Source: Manduca sexta
Taxonomy: Eukaryota; Arthropoda; Insecta; Lepidoptera; Sphingidae
DNA: 64,000 nucleotides
NCBI RefSeq assembly: GCF_014839805.1
Contig: NC_051142.1
Coordinates: 3,038,001-3,102,000 of the forward strand
Direction of reading: 5' to 3'
Shown piece after piece: positions 42,299 to 54,978 of the stretch. Both the position numbers and the translations under genes were made by a program. The notes under the pieces are model-generated. The model had not been told where the DNA came from and ran no database searches. It saw nothing but the letters and a program-made list of their open reading frames with translations. Numbering within the stretch: the stretch's first letter is position 1; every line of letters begins with the position of its first letter.

Positions 42299-43420
42299 TC
42301 AGATGAGTATACTTATTATTTCAATATACTTATCATAACACGTAAGCTAGAAGATACTTCGTTCGTGCAGTCGTCGAGACTAGTTCTGCAAAACCACATT
42401 TTTTCTTCATGTCTCCGGTTATATTTCCAACGACATGCAAATTAACTCTCACAACCAGTTAGTAGATATTTGAAAAATGTAACAATACTTATGATGGAGA
42501 CTTGCTTGATGCATATTTGTCTTTGCTGTTGCATTTTGTACTGTTATTATTTCACAGCGTTGAGTAAATTGCCAACACCTTTTCGGTTCCTATAACCTTT
42601 TCAGCGCAGTGTAGGTTGCCGCCATTGTAGAGGAACAGATGGTTGCGTTCCTTTATGGAAGGTAGATCTCCAGTCACGCAGATGTTGCGCCTGACCGGCC
42701 GCGGCCCCTCTCACGGTTCCTATTCGAAGGTGGTATATATATACTGTGACGTCACGCAAATTCAGCTACCGCAATTCGAGATTGTCTATCGCCATCTAGT
42801 GAGATTGTTCGAAATATTTCCCAATTATCGATATTTATCTCGCATTTCTGGTGATGTCGACGAGATGATGGTTATAAACTACATGTCGTATGCATCCATA
42901 ATTCTTCTGGCATTATAGTTGTTTACAGGCGTTGTTAATCAATTACTTTCAGTCTATACAATATTGATCTAATAAAGCATTTAAATTCTTAGCTATTTTT
43001 GCACGTAACGTATCCTCTCATGTTGCTACATATTCCTTTATTACATTGACAACATCCAATAATTCCTTCAAAGTTTTTCGTTTATTGTCAAACATAGCCT
43101 AGATATTCTCAGAGCAAATCCCTGTCGCAGTTAGTCGGTTTAGAACGTCGATCCCAGATCAGTCCGCGTATAATCCAGTTACTTTGTACGTTTCCCGCTT
43201 CTCGTTCGATGGATTACGCTGAACGAGCAGGTTAAGTGCTTTAGTTTATCCATGGCGGAATCCTGGTTTGGAGACAGTCTACATGGCGCTTCTAGTGTAT
43301 ACTTTATAACATCTATACAATTATTTCGTGTGTTTGCATGTTGGATTAACAACTCTGTTGGATGGTTATCAAATGTCACAGTAGACGAACCGTAACTGTG
43401 AAGGATATAACAAGTCATTG
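42299..43420. other. No gene recognised; CRE-containing patch
   Basis: A frame of 91 codons starts near 42643 but has no known domain. TGACGTCA (42747-42754) lies just after TATATATATA, a combination that could be regulatory. Not otherwise assigned. Confidence 0.3.
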
Positions 43421-43744
43421 ACGTATATCCTATAGACACGAACGTCCATATAAACATTTTTTTCAAAATCTGAACTCAATTGGCAACCAAAACGTCACTG
43501 TTATAAGCTATTTATTCACTTGAACAACAAATAATTTTACTTATTTGACTAATATTTTTTATTCAAATCCAGATTTACACTTAGACTCAAGTTCTTATAT
43601 CATAAGCGCTACTCTGTATACAACCACAAGCTGTCAATATTGACCAAACTAAAGTCAGTTTGAATGGATTGCAGTTCAATTCAGTTGAACATAGTGAATG
43701 TTCGGAACGCCAAATCTAGTACGTAGTACATATATATCAATGAA
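43421..43744 (+). repeat. Family H repeat, copy 2
   Basis: Collinear with 8166-8487; shares GCAACCAAAACGTCACTGTT and TAATTTTACTTATTTGACTA. Neither copy has a visible ORF. Confidence 0.65.
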
Positions 43745-44099
43745 GTAAGTATTGTCGAGCCGGTGTATGTTAAATAGTAGTGAGCCCTTGAAAATGTATG
43801 TTACAATATTCCAGAATAATGAACATCGGAATGACGATACTCGCAAGCGGCTCGCCTTGCATCACCAAAACCTTGAATAACAAAGTTCTGCGGGGAACTG
43901 TACTGCGCTCGATTGCGTTTGTGTAGCATAATGGACCGACCACGTTCAATAGTATAGCTAGTAGCTACACAATATACTACTACATCGCTGTGTTGTTTAT
44001 GCAAACACGGTACTAGAAAAACAGGGACTTTAAATCTCTAAGACTCTATTTTGTTTTTTAAAACATAAAATCTATATCTCATTTTTAGTAATTTTATAA
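43745..44099. other. No gene seen
   Basis: Spacer; a 67-codon frame on the minus strand looks like chance. Confidence 0.35.
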
Positions 44100-44365
44100 A
44101 TAGTTTGTAATGATTGGATATTTGTTAAAGGTAAACGCAGAAACAGCTGAACGGATTTAAAAATTGGCATACTGGTAGACCATGTCCAGAATTGACACGA
44201 AAACTATTAACACATAGTTTTATCTAAGGAATTTGCTCCCATGGACTATTATGGAAACTTTATATGTTTCTTAGGTAGTCGTAAACGTGGTATGAATAGC
44301 AGTTTTAGGTATGTTTGTAGCGGGAAAGACTAAAGCAAGCGAAGCCGCGAGCAACACCGATTTAA
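44100..44365 (+). mobile_element. Decayed Helitron
   Basis: GGTAAACGCAGAAACAGCTG, AACGGATTTAAAAATTGGCA and the 3' hairpin remnant AAGCGAAGCCGCGAGCAACA follow the order of lepidopteran non-autonomous Helitrons. The terminal CTAG is lost. Confidence 0.5.
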
Positions 44366-45809
44366 TTATAAAATACTTACAGAACCCTGGAACACTGCAC
44401 CGTTTTAATATCCAAAATGTAATTACGCAAACATAAAAGAACCATATATTTATCATATAATATAATTAAAAGTAAGAGCTTTGGATACGAGACAAAGAGC
44501 CGATTATCCACAATGCATTTTAAATTTATTTAGAGCTAGAACAAAAAATGTCTAGAACATTCCTAGAGGTGACTTTGTCGAATAAGATTTATGAGAAATA
44601 TAATTTTAAATACTCAGACAAATTTTCAACATTGTTTAAGTACACCGTATGCCTTCTAAATAACATTTACTGTAGCGTATATATTTGGCTTCTAGACATA
44701 ATTAACCTTTAGAGGCTGCTTTTCATTTGAAATGAGAAGAGTCTGAGAGGAATGTCTGTTCTACTAATTATGTGACATGAATATGTTCGTTACTACTTAC
44801 TTATTACTATTAACCTTTCAACATCATTCCTAGGGCCTAAAACATAATTTACTATTCTATTTAATACGTCAAATTTCTGGAGTAAATATCACCTTCACAT
44901 TCAAATAATAAGTCGTATGCGCCAATTTCAATTTCCTCATCTAAATTCATCATAAGAACAGCTCCGTAAATGTCTCCACTCAGTGGAGTGAAACGTGGTG
45001 ATGTTTCTGACGAGCAATCACCCAAACTTGCCAATCGATTGACCCGTTTCTTTTTCGTTTTTAGTTCGTGCAGTAATTAAATCGGGCGGCGTGTCGCTTG
45101 GCGCCAAACATTTCTTATGCAACGTCTAAATTCAACGATTTTTTCCACCACCATTCAAATTAAAACGAGCGAAAATATGAAACCTTTGCAAAAGCCAGGA
45201 GTAAATTATATTGAAAAACCGCCCAAATTGCTCGTTGGAAAAGCCTCTAATGTTTTAAGTGGGTAATTAAGGTTTGAATGGTGTTAGAAAAATGTTAAGA
45301 TATGATAAAAGTTATTTAGGGCTTTAAATTTTCCGTTTATCGACCGTATAATTTTTATGCTATCAAGGAAGCCATTTTTAATATAGAAAGGTTTTGTGTT
45401 GATGAATAAAAAATTACGAATAAATGTTCATATCTTAATTATAAAAAAAATTTCGCACTTGATTGCAATTTACTATTATGTACTAGTTTTACCCACAGAT
45501 TAAGCGCACAAAGAACATTCGGTCCCAAAATTCCAAACGATCATTTTCTATAGACCCTTCACTCATTTAGATAGCAAAGTGTCCAATTGCAATTATCTGA
45601 GAAAACAATATATTTTAATGAATTTGTATTGATAGAAATGTAGATCTAATGCAAATGGAGGCCTCTAATTGCGATTGGGCAAAGCATTTCAACGTACCGT
45701 TTAATCAAGAACCAGAACAAACAATCGCCTCCCAGGCTTGATAACGTGCTTTGGATGTAATCTGTTGGGCTCGAGGATCGATACACAGTTCAGACATTCA
45801 TTTTCTTTC
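44366..45809. other. No gene seen
   Basis: AT-rich spacer; nothing recognised. Confidence 0.4.
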
Positions 45810-45972
45810 ATTAGGTATGAGCATAATAAGACTTAAAATCTCATGTCTCAGGATGGCAGTGGAATACCAAACAATACTTTGTAATTCAAGGTGTCTACTG
45901 TTTATGGCCAGTCTACTCGCTAACCATCAGACGAAGGGCAGGCTCGTCTCGTGATTCAAAGATTAAAAAAAG
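45810..45972 (+). mobile_element. Family D fragment
   Basis: Starts inside the element at GAGCATAATAAGACTTAAAA and runs through TCTCATGTCTCAGGATGGCA to the tail CTCGTCTCGTGATTCAAAGA. 5'-truncated, as retroposons often are. Confidence 0.6.
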
Positions 45973-45994
45973 GTAAGAATTTTGGAGGTATATT

Positions 45995-46092
45995 AACCAT
46001 ACCCGCACTAGGCGAACGTGGAGGACTATATGAACCCGCTCAGTATTAAAGGAGGCCCGTGCCCAGCAGTGGGCAGTGCTGGTATATAATAA
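45995..46092 (+). mobile_element. SINE-A tail fragment
   Basis: CCCGCACTAGGCGAACGTGG then AGGAGGCCCGTGCCCAGCAG and GGTATATAATAA. About 100 bp of the 3' end, 20 bp after a family D tail. Confidence 0.6.
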
Positions 46093-47614
46093 GTCATCGT
46101 GGGAGATGAAAAATTCTCGACGTGTAACCTATGGAGATACAGGTTTTAAAGAAGTATCTAAATGACACCAGCAATGAAAGATAAATCAAATCAAATTATG
46201 GTATCCGGTGGTACGTTAAGACGGGTTTCTGTAAAGAAACTCCATTAATCAGTAAGAGAAACAGCCAGGGGATTTCCTTTCAATTGTTTAATGGCATGTT
46301 TCAAATAAGAACGTGAATTTTGTACAAACTAGAAAAACTGCAATAATGCTGGTTCTAGTGAACCAGACCAAACTACTACATGGTAATAAATTCGGGATCT
46401 AACGGTCATAAGGGTCCGTTATTCTGTCGTCTGTTGAGAAACTCTTGTTGACGGCATACGATTTAGGCTTTACTGTGACGAAGGGTTCGTATTTCTTTCC
46501 GATCAATTATAAACTTGTCAAATAAGTATTTTGGATAGTTATCTAAAGCATACAATTTTACAGGTATTTATAAAATAAAATTGTGTTAAGTTCTTTTTTT
46601 AATGATTACCATTCGCCACTTCTTTACTATATACAAGGTGTAGTAAAGTCTTATTTACTTTGAAGAAATCCCAATTATATTACACTAGTACGAACAGTTT
46701 GAGGTCATGATGACCACCCTAAATTCTTCTTTAAATCTTGTTCAATATTGTAGGATGAAATACGTTAGCTGTCTTTCCAATATTGTTTGAGAAGAGCTTA
46801 CAATGAATATTGAACTCTATTAAAACTGAAGTGGCCTCAATGTAGACTTATCTTTTTAACTTTTTCTTAATAAACTTCAAGTTTTACAGGTCATACGATA
46901 ATTATTTAAAGGTAAGCTCGAGGATAAAATGGGCCACGGTGGAGCGAAAAAATATTTTCGCTATATTTTTTTATATTCTTCTTCTTGTATTACTTTGTTT
47001 TTAATTGAAACACTAAAGTTCTTAAGTAGTTTCCATGTTTTATTTCCCTCCTGGCTATGGCCATGAGGTATGTCTCATTCTGATAAGTGAGAAGCCCTTG
47101 AATTTTTTTTTAGTTTAATTTTTCAACGTCCTACCTGACATCAACTCTGAGCGATCCAATCCTACATATCCCATCTCAAAAAATCCATAAATTAGTATAG
47201 TTTCAATTAATTTCACTAAGACAGTTGCCTTATCTCTATAGGCAATCAGACCCAAATACTTCAGTTGAATTGAAATGTTGTAGCAAACATACTAGATAAA
47301 AAGCTTTTGCCTTCTATAAACAACGCAAACAATTAACGACCTAAAACAACAGTTGATGTGGAAGCGAAGAAATTAGTCTGGAAGTCAAAGTACTTTAGAA
47401 GTTAGCACACTTCAGATAGTCGGTACCCATTCGATAGATAGTGCCTGAATCACTAATGAAGAAACTCGAACGTTGGAAAACCTGTTTGAATAGTCAAACG
47501 GGCTAAATAGATATAGATCTATTTACTATCATGTCAGCTGTTAGGGCTTATCGAACTTTATCATTAAACTTTAACTTAAAACTAAGTATAAAGATTCACA
47601 TTTATTCTTTACCA
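46093..47614. other. No gene seen
   Basis: AT-rich spacer; nothing recognised. Confidence 0.4.
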
Positions 47615-47800
47615 GATTTTGCTTGCTACTCCGCCCGCGTTCTAATTTTTTGTAAAATAAAACTACCACTTTTAACTTCCCGGGATTAAATGGAGCTAGG
47701 ATATATTTTAAGTTACTAGCAATACATCGGGAAAACTGCATTCAATTCCATGCGGTAGTTTCGCGCGATACGTGTACAAACATACCGGTAAACAGACAAA
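47615..47800 (-). mobile_element. Decayed Helitron
   Basis: On this strand the 3' end comes first: TTGCTTGCTACTCCGCCCGC, then AACTTCCCGGGATTAAATGG and TGCGGTAGTTTCGCGCGATA. The order matches other Helitrons read in reverse; ends are eroded. Confidence 0.45.
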
Positions 47801-49738
47801 AAATAATGGAGCTATATTCGATTTTCCAGAAAATATAAGTCATTAATTTACATTCGTTATAGAATTAGGCGACAGAAACAGCATTACAATATAAAAAAAT
47901 GTATCCGTAATTGAAATAAACCCATACATTTGTAAGCCGTCAAGCGGGCAGATGGCAAGCGTTATATATGTCAAAACAGCGGGCCAGTGGGCCGAATAGG
48001 GGTCAATGGAAGGTGTTGTCGCAAGATATTTACCCGATATTTAAGAAACAATTTGAGACCTTTATTCAAATATTAAAATGTAAAGAAGGTTAAAGAATAA
48101 AAAATGAAAGAGTATGGAATTGGAATACATTGTTAGTAATAAAAAATTGTGTAACATTTTGGTTTAATTATAATTATTTGTCACGATACAACTCAACTTA
48201 ATTAATTTATTAATTGAAAACTCTTCAAATAAAATAACCGATGGAGTTAAGTTAAAATTTGTTTGTAATTGTTATTTGATTGTTTTCAATCAAATTTAAT
48301 TAGTATCAAAACAAGTTATTGATTACGCTGGAGCTTATATTTATGTCCACGCTTACTCCGTGATTAACATCTTTTAAAGGATTCCTTCGCAAGTACCCAC
48401 ACAAAACTTGTAATTTGGCTTCAGTTTTGGAATGCTTGTTGGTTGTAAGGTTTCTGCGATACGTTTTTCTCGTACAAACAAGAGTATTATATGAATGCTT
48501 TACATGTTTTGAGATAATCTTGTGAGGCCTTCACGCCTTTGGACTACTACGAAAGTGGTTTCATTGTTTGCAAAAGTCCGTTTGAATCGATCTGCTTCAT
48601 CTATTTCTTGCTAACAAAGAGTAGTGTACCGCTCAGAGATGTTGCTATGTACGAATATTACAGACCGCGTTATTCTTGTTTACTTCTTGAACTCTCATTA
48701 CAAGTACATTATAGTGAATACCAATAGTTGTGCATTTTACATCTTAAAAAAGTTAAAAATACATTAATATTTGACGGACCTTCGTCAACCGCGACCACAT
48801 AGGACTAATGTTTTTGACGTTTCATATGACCCTTTAGTGACAGATAGGGTAATAAATAGCCAAGAGGGCTGTTAGCAACAGATACCGCGTATTTCCCGTC
48901 AAAAGGTTTTATACTTATAAAATATATAAGTGGAGAAACCTCATATTATAATTGAAAACTAATAATACACGTCATATTTCGAAATTTTGCTGTTGATTTA
49001 TTTAACAGACTTACCTGTCTCGTATTTCCAAAAATGATAGATACATAGAGACTCTATGAGGTCATGTGCGAGGTTTACTAGCTGTTATACTGATGACTTT
49101 CAATCCTTTTGTTTCTATCAATTTGTCATCGAAAATAACTAACGCCACGATATATGTATCTATAGAAGAAATGGGTGTATTAACTGAGATATTACCACCG
49201 TCTCACAAATTTTGTCCTCCTATGAATAAATGACTTCCCTTCCTTATTCCTTTCTTTTAAGCTAACTCAAGATCTAAAATACTCTTGGAAAAATAGGAAT
49301 GTACAAGTCACTTAACATAGAGTAATCAGCTCATTTATGCAATAAATTAATTGAAATGAAATTAAATAATTTAATTGAACCTGTACAATGTTATATAGGT
49401 ATATTAAATTAGGATTTCGTCAATATTAACTATACCACCCGTTCGGAAAGCAGTTCTCACCAGAAGAACAGCCAAGAAACTCTTGCTCTTTTCAAAATCA
49501 GTTTAAGGTATAAACTACACAGAAAAGATTAAAATTACAATTGTTTTCTTTTTATTGCTGTTTAGAGCAGTTAATTTATATGCTCGTAAAATAAATAAAC
49601 GGAAATATCCACACAAATATCGTTGGAATGGACACAAATGATTTCTATAACAAAGTAGCCGGCGACACACGCGAACCGATCGGCGTGGCGCAACAATATT
49701 ATGCAATTGTCAACATTGTTCCGGGTTGGCCGGTATGC

Positions 49739-49787
49739 GTGCGCGCACGTAACTGTTTACACTCGTTAGGGCGGACCCTTATATAAA
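49739..49787 (+). promoter_or_regulatory. TATA-box promoter candidate
   Basis: A GC-rich run with the palindrome GTGCGCGCAC at 49739-49748 is followed by CCCTTATATAAAATG; TATATAAA is at 49780-49787. An ATGATG lies 41 bp downstream (49821). The base composition stands out from the AT-rich surroundings and no repeat covers it. Confidence 0.3.
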
Positions 49788-49820
49788 ATGTCGCTGGTAT
49801 ACGGATACATTTGTCACGAT

Positions 49821-49862
49821 ATGATGTTGAGGAAACTATTAGGTGTGTTGGTTAAAATTTGA
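49821..49862 (+). CDS. Possible first coding exon of a secreted protein
   Basis: From ATG at 49821 the frame reads MMLRKLLGVLVKI then stop, a start like a signal peptide (basic residues then hydrophobic). A possible GT donor lies in CTATTAG|GTGTGT at 49842-49843. Many insect cuticle and other secreted protein genes have a very short first exon just after a TATA promoter. No second exon is identified in the window, so this is speculative. Confidence 0.15.
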   Translation: MMLRKLLGVLVKI

Positions 49863-51472
49863 TGTTTTTTTTGTAAGGTTGGTACTACTATACTTTGGGG
49901 AAGCTTAAATAATGTAATAGTGTTTAATGATTTAAAATATTTTATTGATGATTGATTTATAATAGGTATGATTTATAGGCAAGTTCAAAGGCAAGCTACT
50001 CACCACGTCAAGTCATTAGACAAAAATCCAATTAAAACCGGTGCAAGCGTACGACTTGCATTTCCCTAAGCGACAGTCGCTTACAGCCTCCTCGTTTGCA
50101 TCTTGAATTTGCATAAAAAGGTGCTCGTTGAGTACCTCCACGTGAATACCAACAATTGTAGAGCTACGAGCGAAACCAGTTGTGAAAGTTAGTCCTTAGC
50201 TAATTCATCAGACAGTGAAGAAAGCATGTACGATGTTGTCGGTTAATACCAATTTGATCTTAAGCAGCGTTATATTGGAATTTTATGCATATTGATGAGA
50301 CAATAGCTGAGTGAAACTAGTACTCAATAAAAAGGTAAGTGAATAAGTAACCATTGCGGAAATGAAATTTGTTTTTTTTTTTTTTATAGAAATGCTATAT
50401 CAAACCAATCGGTTTTTTTTTTAATCTGTATCCAACTCTTTTAATACATTTACCTTATAGAAGAATTAGGAACGAATTTCAATTTACACGTGGTTAACAG
50501 TTTTACCAAACTCGGCCAAATAATGAGAATTGTCGGACAGCAGTCTTCCAAATGTGTAACAATTAAATCGGTTGAAATGCGAATCTAATACGCACATAGC
50601 ATACGTTCATGGCCACGCGTTTCGCGGTCGGACTTCGCATTAGGCTTGTGAGCCAGCCGTGGATAAGCAATGCTAATATCATTATGTTTTTTTTATTTAT
50701 CGCAGAAGCGGAGAAATATTAATAAAATATATCATTCATTTTTTTTGTGACATTTAATTTGAATTGATACGGCATTACTTATTATTTTTTCACTAAAAAT
50801 TAAACAATAAATATTTGCCACGCATTGCATTATGCATCGCGGAACGCCCCAATTGCTGTAAACAAAAAGACATATCGTTTTGTATTTTCATCTAAACCTC
50901 ATCACCTCCAGCAGTCTAGCGAAATGTTTCCTTCGTGATTAAATTACAAAAACTATGTCCTATTAACATAGAATAAGATTTGTCAAAACACTCGCTTTCA
51001 ATAGCTTCATCCTCACACTGGAAGCATATCTGTTTGGACGAAAGTAAAAGTCCTGCCGATCCACGGTTTGCGTGACGCATGCCATATCAGATTCGCTAAC
51101 CGCCTCGGACAACGATCCGCTAGTTTTTGTACGGGAAACAATTGAGAGTCGAGATGCTAGTGATTGACTTATCTTGATGGTACGGATTGCGAGGTCACGT
51201 GTGCAGCTTTTTAATATCAACGGATATCCTTGTGCGTTTGTTAGACATTGAAACTTTATAGTTAGTGGTCATTATCGACCTCTACTACTGTAATTATGGG
51301 TGCATTGCTAAAATGTGGACATTAAAATTAAACATTTTTTTAGTTGGGTTTTATCGCAGTTTTAATATTTTACTTTTCTCTCGACGTTTCAAAGACTTTG
51401 CAGCCTTCGTGGTCCCCCATAACAACGACGTGATGAAATCCGAAAAATAGTTTAATTTTAATGTCTAACATT

Positions 51473-52450
51473 TATTTATTTTATTTATTTATTTATTTAT
51501 TTTGAGAGTTTACAACAGAGAGAACACACATTACATTATTTCACATATAGCAGTATAACGGTAGAAGATAACTGTGTTTCTCTACTTACAGTAAACTACA
51601 GCATGCATCATAACTTACATGGTATTATTAATTTTGAATTTAAAAGATTATTATTATTATTGTTTTTTCAAATTAATATTATTTCTTAAATTAATATTAA
51701 TTTGCATGGTTATTTTTGAAGTGATCCAGCAATAGACTGTTGAATGTAGGCATGGTATTGCTAAAGATATCTATGTCTTCCGAAACAGTTGCTATGTCAT
51801 TATATTTAGTGATGAGTCTGACTAGTGGCGAATGTTTTCCTAAGTTGGTTCGATAGCGAGGAGGTTTGAGTATTGGGCAAGGGTAACGGGGAATTCTGCG
51901 GGGGACGTTAATATTTATCTTATTAAGCAGGTCGGGGCAGTTGATGTGGCTATTGAGGAGCTTATAAAGGAATTTTAGGTCTGCGATAGTACGACGAGTT
52001 TCTAAAGTGACTAACCCGAAGTGTTCAAGTCTTTTTGTGTATGATCTGACTGACCTTGCGATGTTTTTTGAAAAGATAGGCGTTGAACGAGTCTTTTTGT
52101 ACTCTCTCTATTCTGGTAGTATAGATTTGGTAAGTCGGGTTCCAAACGGCGCTGCAATATTCAAGCCTGCTCCGTACAAAACTGTTAAACAATATCATGA
52201 TGGTATTTGGGTATTTAAATTCCTTTGAACATCGCAGTATAAAACCTAGCGAATGATATGCAGCCGCCACTATCGCATTATAATGGTCTGTGAAACGTAA
52301 TTCACTGTCTAGTTGAATACCCAAGTCTCGAATGGTGGTTATTTCAGTGAGGCAATTTCCCTGAATGTTGTAGGTGCTTTGAATTATTTTCCGCTTTCGG
52401 GTAAATTTAATATGGTGGCATTTATCACATTAATAATCATAAATCATATC
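51473..52450 (-). mobile_element. CR1/jockey-type LINE, 5'-truncated, nested in family E
   Basis: Minus-strand order: coding end from about 52430 to 51697, a 3' UTR of some 190 bp, and a tail of AAATA units at 51473-51502. AACATT at 51467-51472 and 52451-52456 is the probable target duplication. Only the last quarter of ORF2 is kept. Confidence 0.7.
51697..52430 (-). pseudogene. LINE reverse transcriptase C-terminal part, one frameshift
   Basis: The first frame (52430 to about 52045) has DKCHHIKFTRKRKIIQS, TIRDLGIQLDSELRF and NSFVRSRLEYCSAVWNPTY, the thumb-side region of CR1/jockey reverse transcriptases (pattern DLGVxLD...RSxLEYxxxVWxP). After a one-base indel the reading continues as YTKRLEHFGLVTLETRRTIA, NVPRRIPRYPCPILKPPRYR and ends FKNNHAN, TAA at 51697-51699. 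The YxDD active site is upstream and lost. Few other lesions suggest a fairly young insertion. Confidence 0.75.
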
Positions 52451-52619
52451 AACATTCGCGTAACATAAGAAATTATCACGAGAAACTGAAATGAGGAATG
52501 AAAAGAAGGGGATTTATCGAGCTAGCTGGTTGTAAGAAAACAGCAAGAATGTCGCATTACACCTTCGTTGAGTCCGTGGTACCATACAAGTAAAATATCT
52601 AATATTATATCTTTATTCG

Positions 52620-52795
52620 TTGCCATTTATATCTTTTTTAACACACACACGTCTTATCCCCGGAACGGTAGGCGGCAGATCGCGCAACTGGTACACCCAC
52701 TTTTCATCATGTATATAGAGGCGAGTCTGTATTTACATTGCGCACAAAATCCAAAATCCGAGCTGATATTGAACAGAAATACCCTTTGTAATATA
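52620..52795 (-). mobile_element. SINE-B fragment
   Basis: CTTATCCCCGGAACGGTAGG, CACCCACTTTTCATCATGTA, GAGGCGAGTCTGTATTTACA, CAAAATCCGAGCTGATATTG. The head is missing and a SINE-A begins right after it. Confidence 0.55.
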
Positions 52796-52798
52796 TTA

Positions 52799-53122
52799 AG
52801 CGGCAATAGCCTAGTTGGGTGTGGAACGGACTGCCAAGACGAATGTCCGCAGGTTCAAATCCCAAGGGCACACACCTCTGACTTTTCTAAAAATCATGTG
52901 TGTATTCTTTGTGAATTTATCGTTCGCTGTAACGGTGAAGGAAAACATCGTGAGGAAACCTGCACATCTGAGAAGTTCTCTATAGAAATTTCGAGGGTGT
53001 GTGAAGTCTACCAATCCGCACTAGGCCAGCGTGGTGGACTAAGGCCTAATCCCTCTCAGTAGTGGAGGAGGCCCGTGCTCAGTAGTGGGCAAGTATATAA
53101 TACAGGGCTGATATTATAAATA
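52799..53122 (+). mobile_element. SINE-A, full length
   Basis: A box TAGCCTAGTTGG, B box GGTTCAAATCC, CTGAGAAGTTCTCTATAGAA, CTAGGCCAGCGTGGTGGACT, GGGCTGATATTATA. Near consensus. A long open frame across it is a by-product of the repeat. Confidence 0.85.
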
Positions 53123-53993
53123 TAATAAGCTATTATCAATCTATTTCCAAGGAATACATTTAAAAATAAATCGCTCGGAATATCTAAATATTCGTATCTC
53201 TATCGACTTAATAAACAATATGAATTTATATTTCCAAAAAAAAGATAGAAGGTATTACGGTACACCAACCTCATACTAGACACTACGCCGTCGGTTCCAC
53301 TAAAGGGCGATGCATTTTTAAACGGCTGTTTGTATGGAAATGTGAGAGAAACTTACAAATGTAAACGCGTTCTTAGAAAATGTGTGACGTCAGCGGAACA
53401 GTGAGCTGATCGTCGTTCGAATTGCGAGAATACGCAGTGAAGACATTTTATACAAACAAAAGAAATCTGAATTATGACAGATTTGAAAATTGAATTTAAA
53501 ATATATAACGAGAAAATACAATTTTCAAAATTCGTATCGGAACCGATACGTCATTGTTCGTTCATGAAAGTTTAACTTTACCATTGTAACTAGTCACGTA
53601 AACAAAATACGATATTATAATTTACAAAGTAATATGATCAAAGAAATCGTATCTACAGTCTACAAACAGATAATCTCTTCCCAAATATAAAATGTAATAT
53701 TTTTAACGCCATATTTATCGACAAAAAAGAAGTTATTGGAGCGTAGCAAAGACGTTTGTAGATGTTGCCGGTAGTCGATTCAATAAATCATAAATACCCT
53801 CGCACGGTTAACTTGTAACAAACTTGAGTTACTTCGGCGCTCAATAAACTGTGTATTGAATGTTATTGAAAAATATAAGTTAATTCGAATGGAACAATGT
53901 ACGAGAAATTGTTAAACTTAACGTTCTGTTCAATAGACTTGGTACTGAAAGTTTATTTGAAATAAGTATTATTTGAAGTATGAGTACTTAGGA
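53123..53993. other. No gene recognised; CRE site
   Basis: A patch at 53.27-53.46 kb is less AT-rich and has a perfect CRE palindrome TGACGTCA at 53385-53392; nothing else. Confidence 0.3.
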
Positions 53994-54172
53994 GAAGGAA
54001 AACATCGTAAGGAAACTTGCATACTTGAAAAATTCTCTATGAATTTTGATAAGTCAAGTCTGCCCATCCGCACTAGGCCAGCGTGGTGGGGTAAGGCATA
54101 ACCCCTCTCTGTAGTAGAGAAGGCCCAAGCCCAACAATGAGACAGTATAAAATACTGGACTGATATAATTAT
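53994..54172 (+). mobile_element. SINE-A, 5'-truncated, diverged
   Basis: GAGAAGGAAAACATCGTAAG, CCGCACTAGGCCAGCGTGGT, CAGTATAAAATACTGGACTG. The TATAATACAGGG tail has become TATAAAATACTGG. Confidence 0.7.
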
Positions 54173-54384
54173 TGTTACATTTAGTACCTAAAATATAAAC
54201 ATCGTTTTCAAGAATGTTGAAATATACAGCACTGAGTAGATCTACATCTTGCTTGTGTATTAAATATTACGTTAATATGTAATTTCGCTGGCTTCAATAT
54301 CATTCAAATTGGCATACTACACGCTGTCTTTAAAGTTCACTTTGTGCTAACATGTAACCGGATGCACTAAGCAATAAGGGAAAA

Positions 54385-54510
54385 TCTTTTTGTTATACAG
54401 GCACCGCAAAGTGACTCCTCTACGCCTGATGGTAAGTGGAGTGGGATACAATAGAATATCGACTAACGAGAAATGATTACCCCTCGACAGTCGATACTAT
54501 TATGCCGGCC
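54385..54510 (-). mobile_element. Family C fragment
   Basis: GCCTGATGGTAAGTGGAGTG, ATTACCCCTCGACAGTCGAT, ACTATTATGCCGGCCAG. It stops where the GGAACC block should follow, so the head is missing. Confidence 0.65.
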
Positions 54511-54904
54511 AGTAAATCTTATGAAGCCAAAACAAAATCCAACTAAGCCTAAAACCACACCATTCTGTTGCATATAGGTAAAGAATTCTTCCCCATTTCT
54601 AACCTGATATATTAAGTCACATATACGTTGATTTTCTCTATTCCTCGTTTCTAGCGAAGATTCCAGAAACACTCGATGACGTCTAATGAAGGTAACGTGA
54701 ACCAACGTAGCATTAACAAGGCTACCCGACCGCGTCTATCTCGTACGTTCGTTAAGATTACACGTACTCGTGTAAGCGCATACAAGGGGTAATTTCTTTT
54801 GTCGGCAACATTAAGTTCGTATGGAACGATCCGACTAGCTCGAGACTAGAAGTAACATGATGAAGAGCCCTATGATTAATGAGACCTACAGCCTGTTTAG
54901 TTAT
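54511..54904. other. No gene seen
   Basis: Spacer; nothing recognised. Confidence 0.35.
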
Positions 54905-54978
54905 AATAATAATATCAGCCCTGTACTATATACTTGCCCACTGCTGAGCACGGGCCTCCTCTACTACTGAGAGGGGTT
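54905..54978 (-). mobile_element. SINE-A tail fragment
   Basis: AATAATATCAGCCCTGTACT then GCCCACTGCTGAGCACGGGC and CTCCTCTACTACTGAGAGGG. Close to consensus, only the last 70 bp. Confidence 0.7.

Larger units (their letters stand above)
47801..51311. other. Long stretch without repeats or genes
   Basis: The longest part of the window with no repeat I can place. Poly-T near 50372. The only notable site is the promoter-like segment at 49.68-49.86 kb. Confidence 0.4.
51312..52485 (-). repeat. Family E copy split by a LINE
   Basis: Left part 51312-51472 has both arms: GACATTAAAATTAAAC and, at 51449-51468, its complement TTTAATTTTAATGTCTAAC, enclosing the core CTCGACGTTTCAAAGACTTT. The missing outer end CAACATTCGCGTAACATAAG is found at 52450-52469, on the far side of the LINE. 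AACATT is repeated at both borders. Confidence 0.6.

Noticed and set aside
42643..42918. 91-codon plus-strand frame as a gene
   Set aside because: No recognisable domain and no support from neighbouring exons; only the CRE and TATA-like words nearby are noteworthy.
49821..49862. Confident cuticle protein gene
   Set aside because: Only a possible first exon is seen; no second exon with a chitin-binding pattern was found in the remaining window, so it stays a low-confidence candidate.
52568..53062. 164-codon open frame, the longest in the window
   Set aside because: Its second half is a SINE-A copy and the first half a SINE-B fragment; the translation has no domain and simply follows the repeats.
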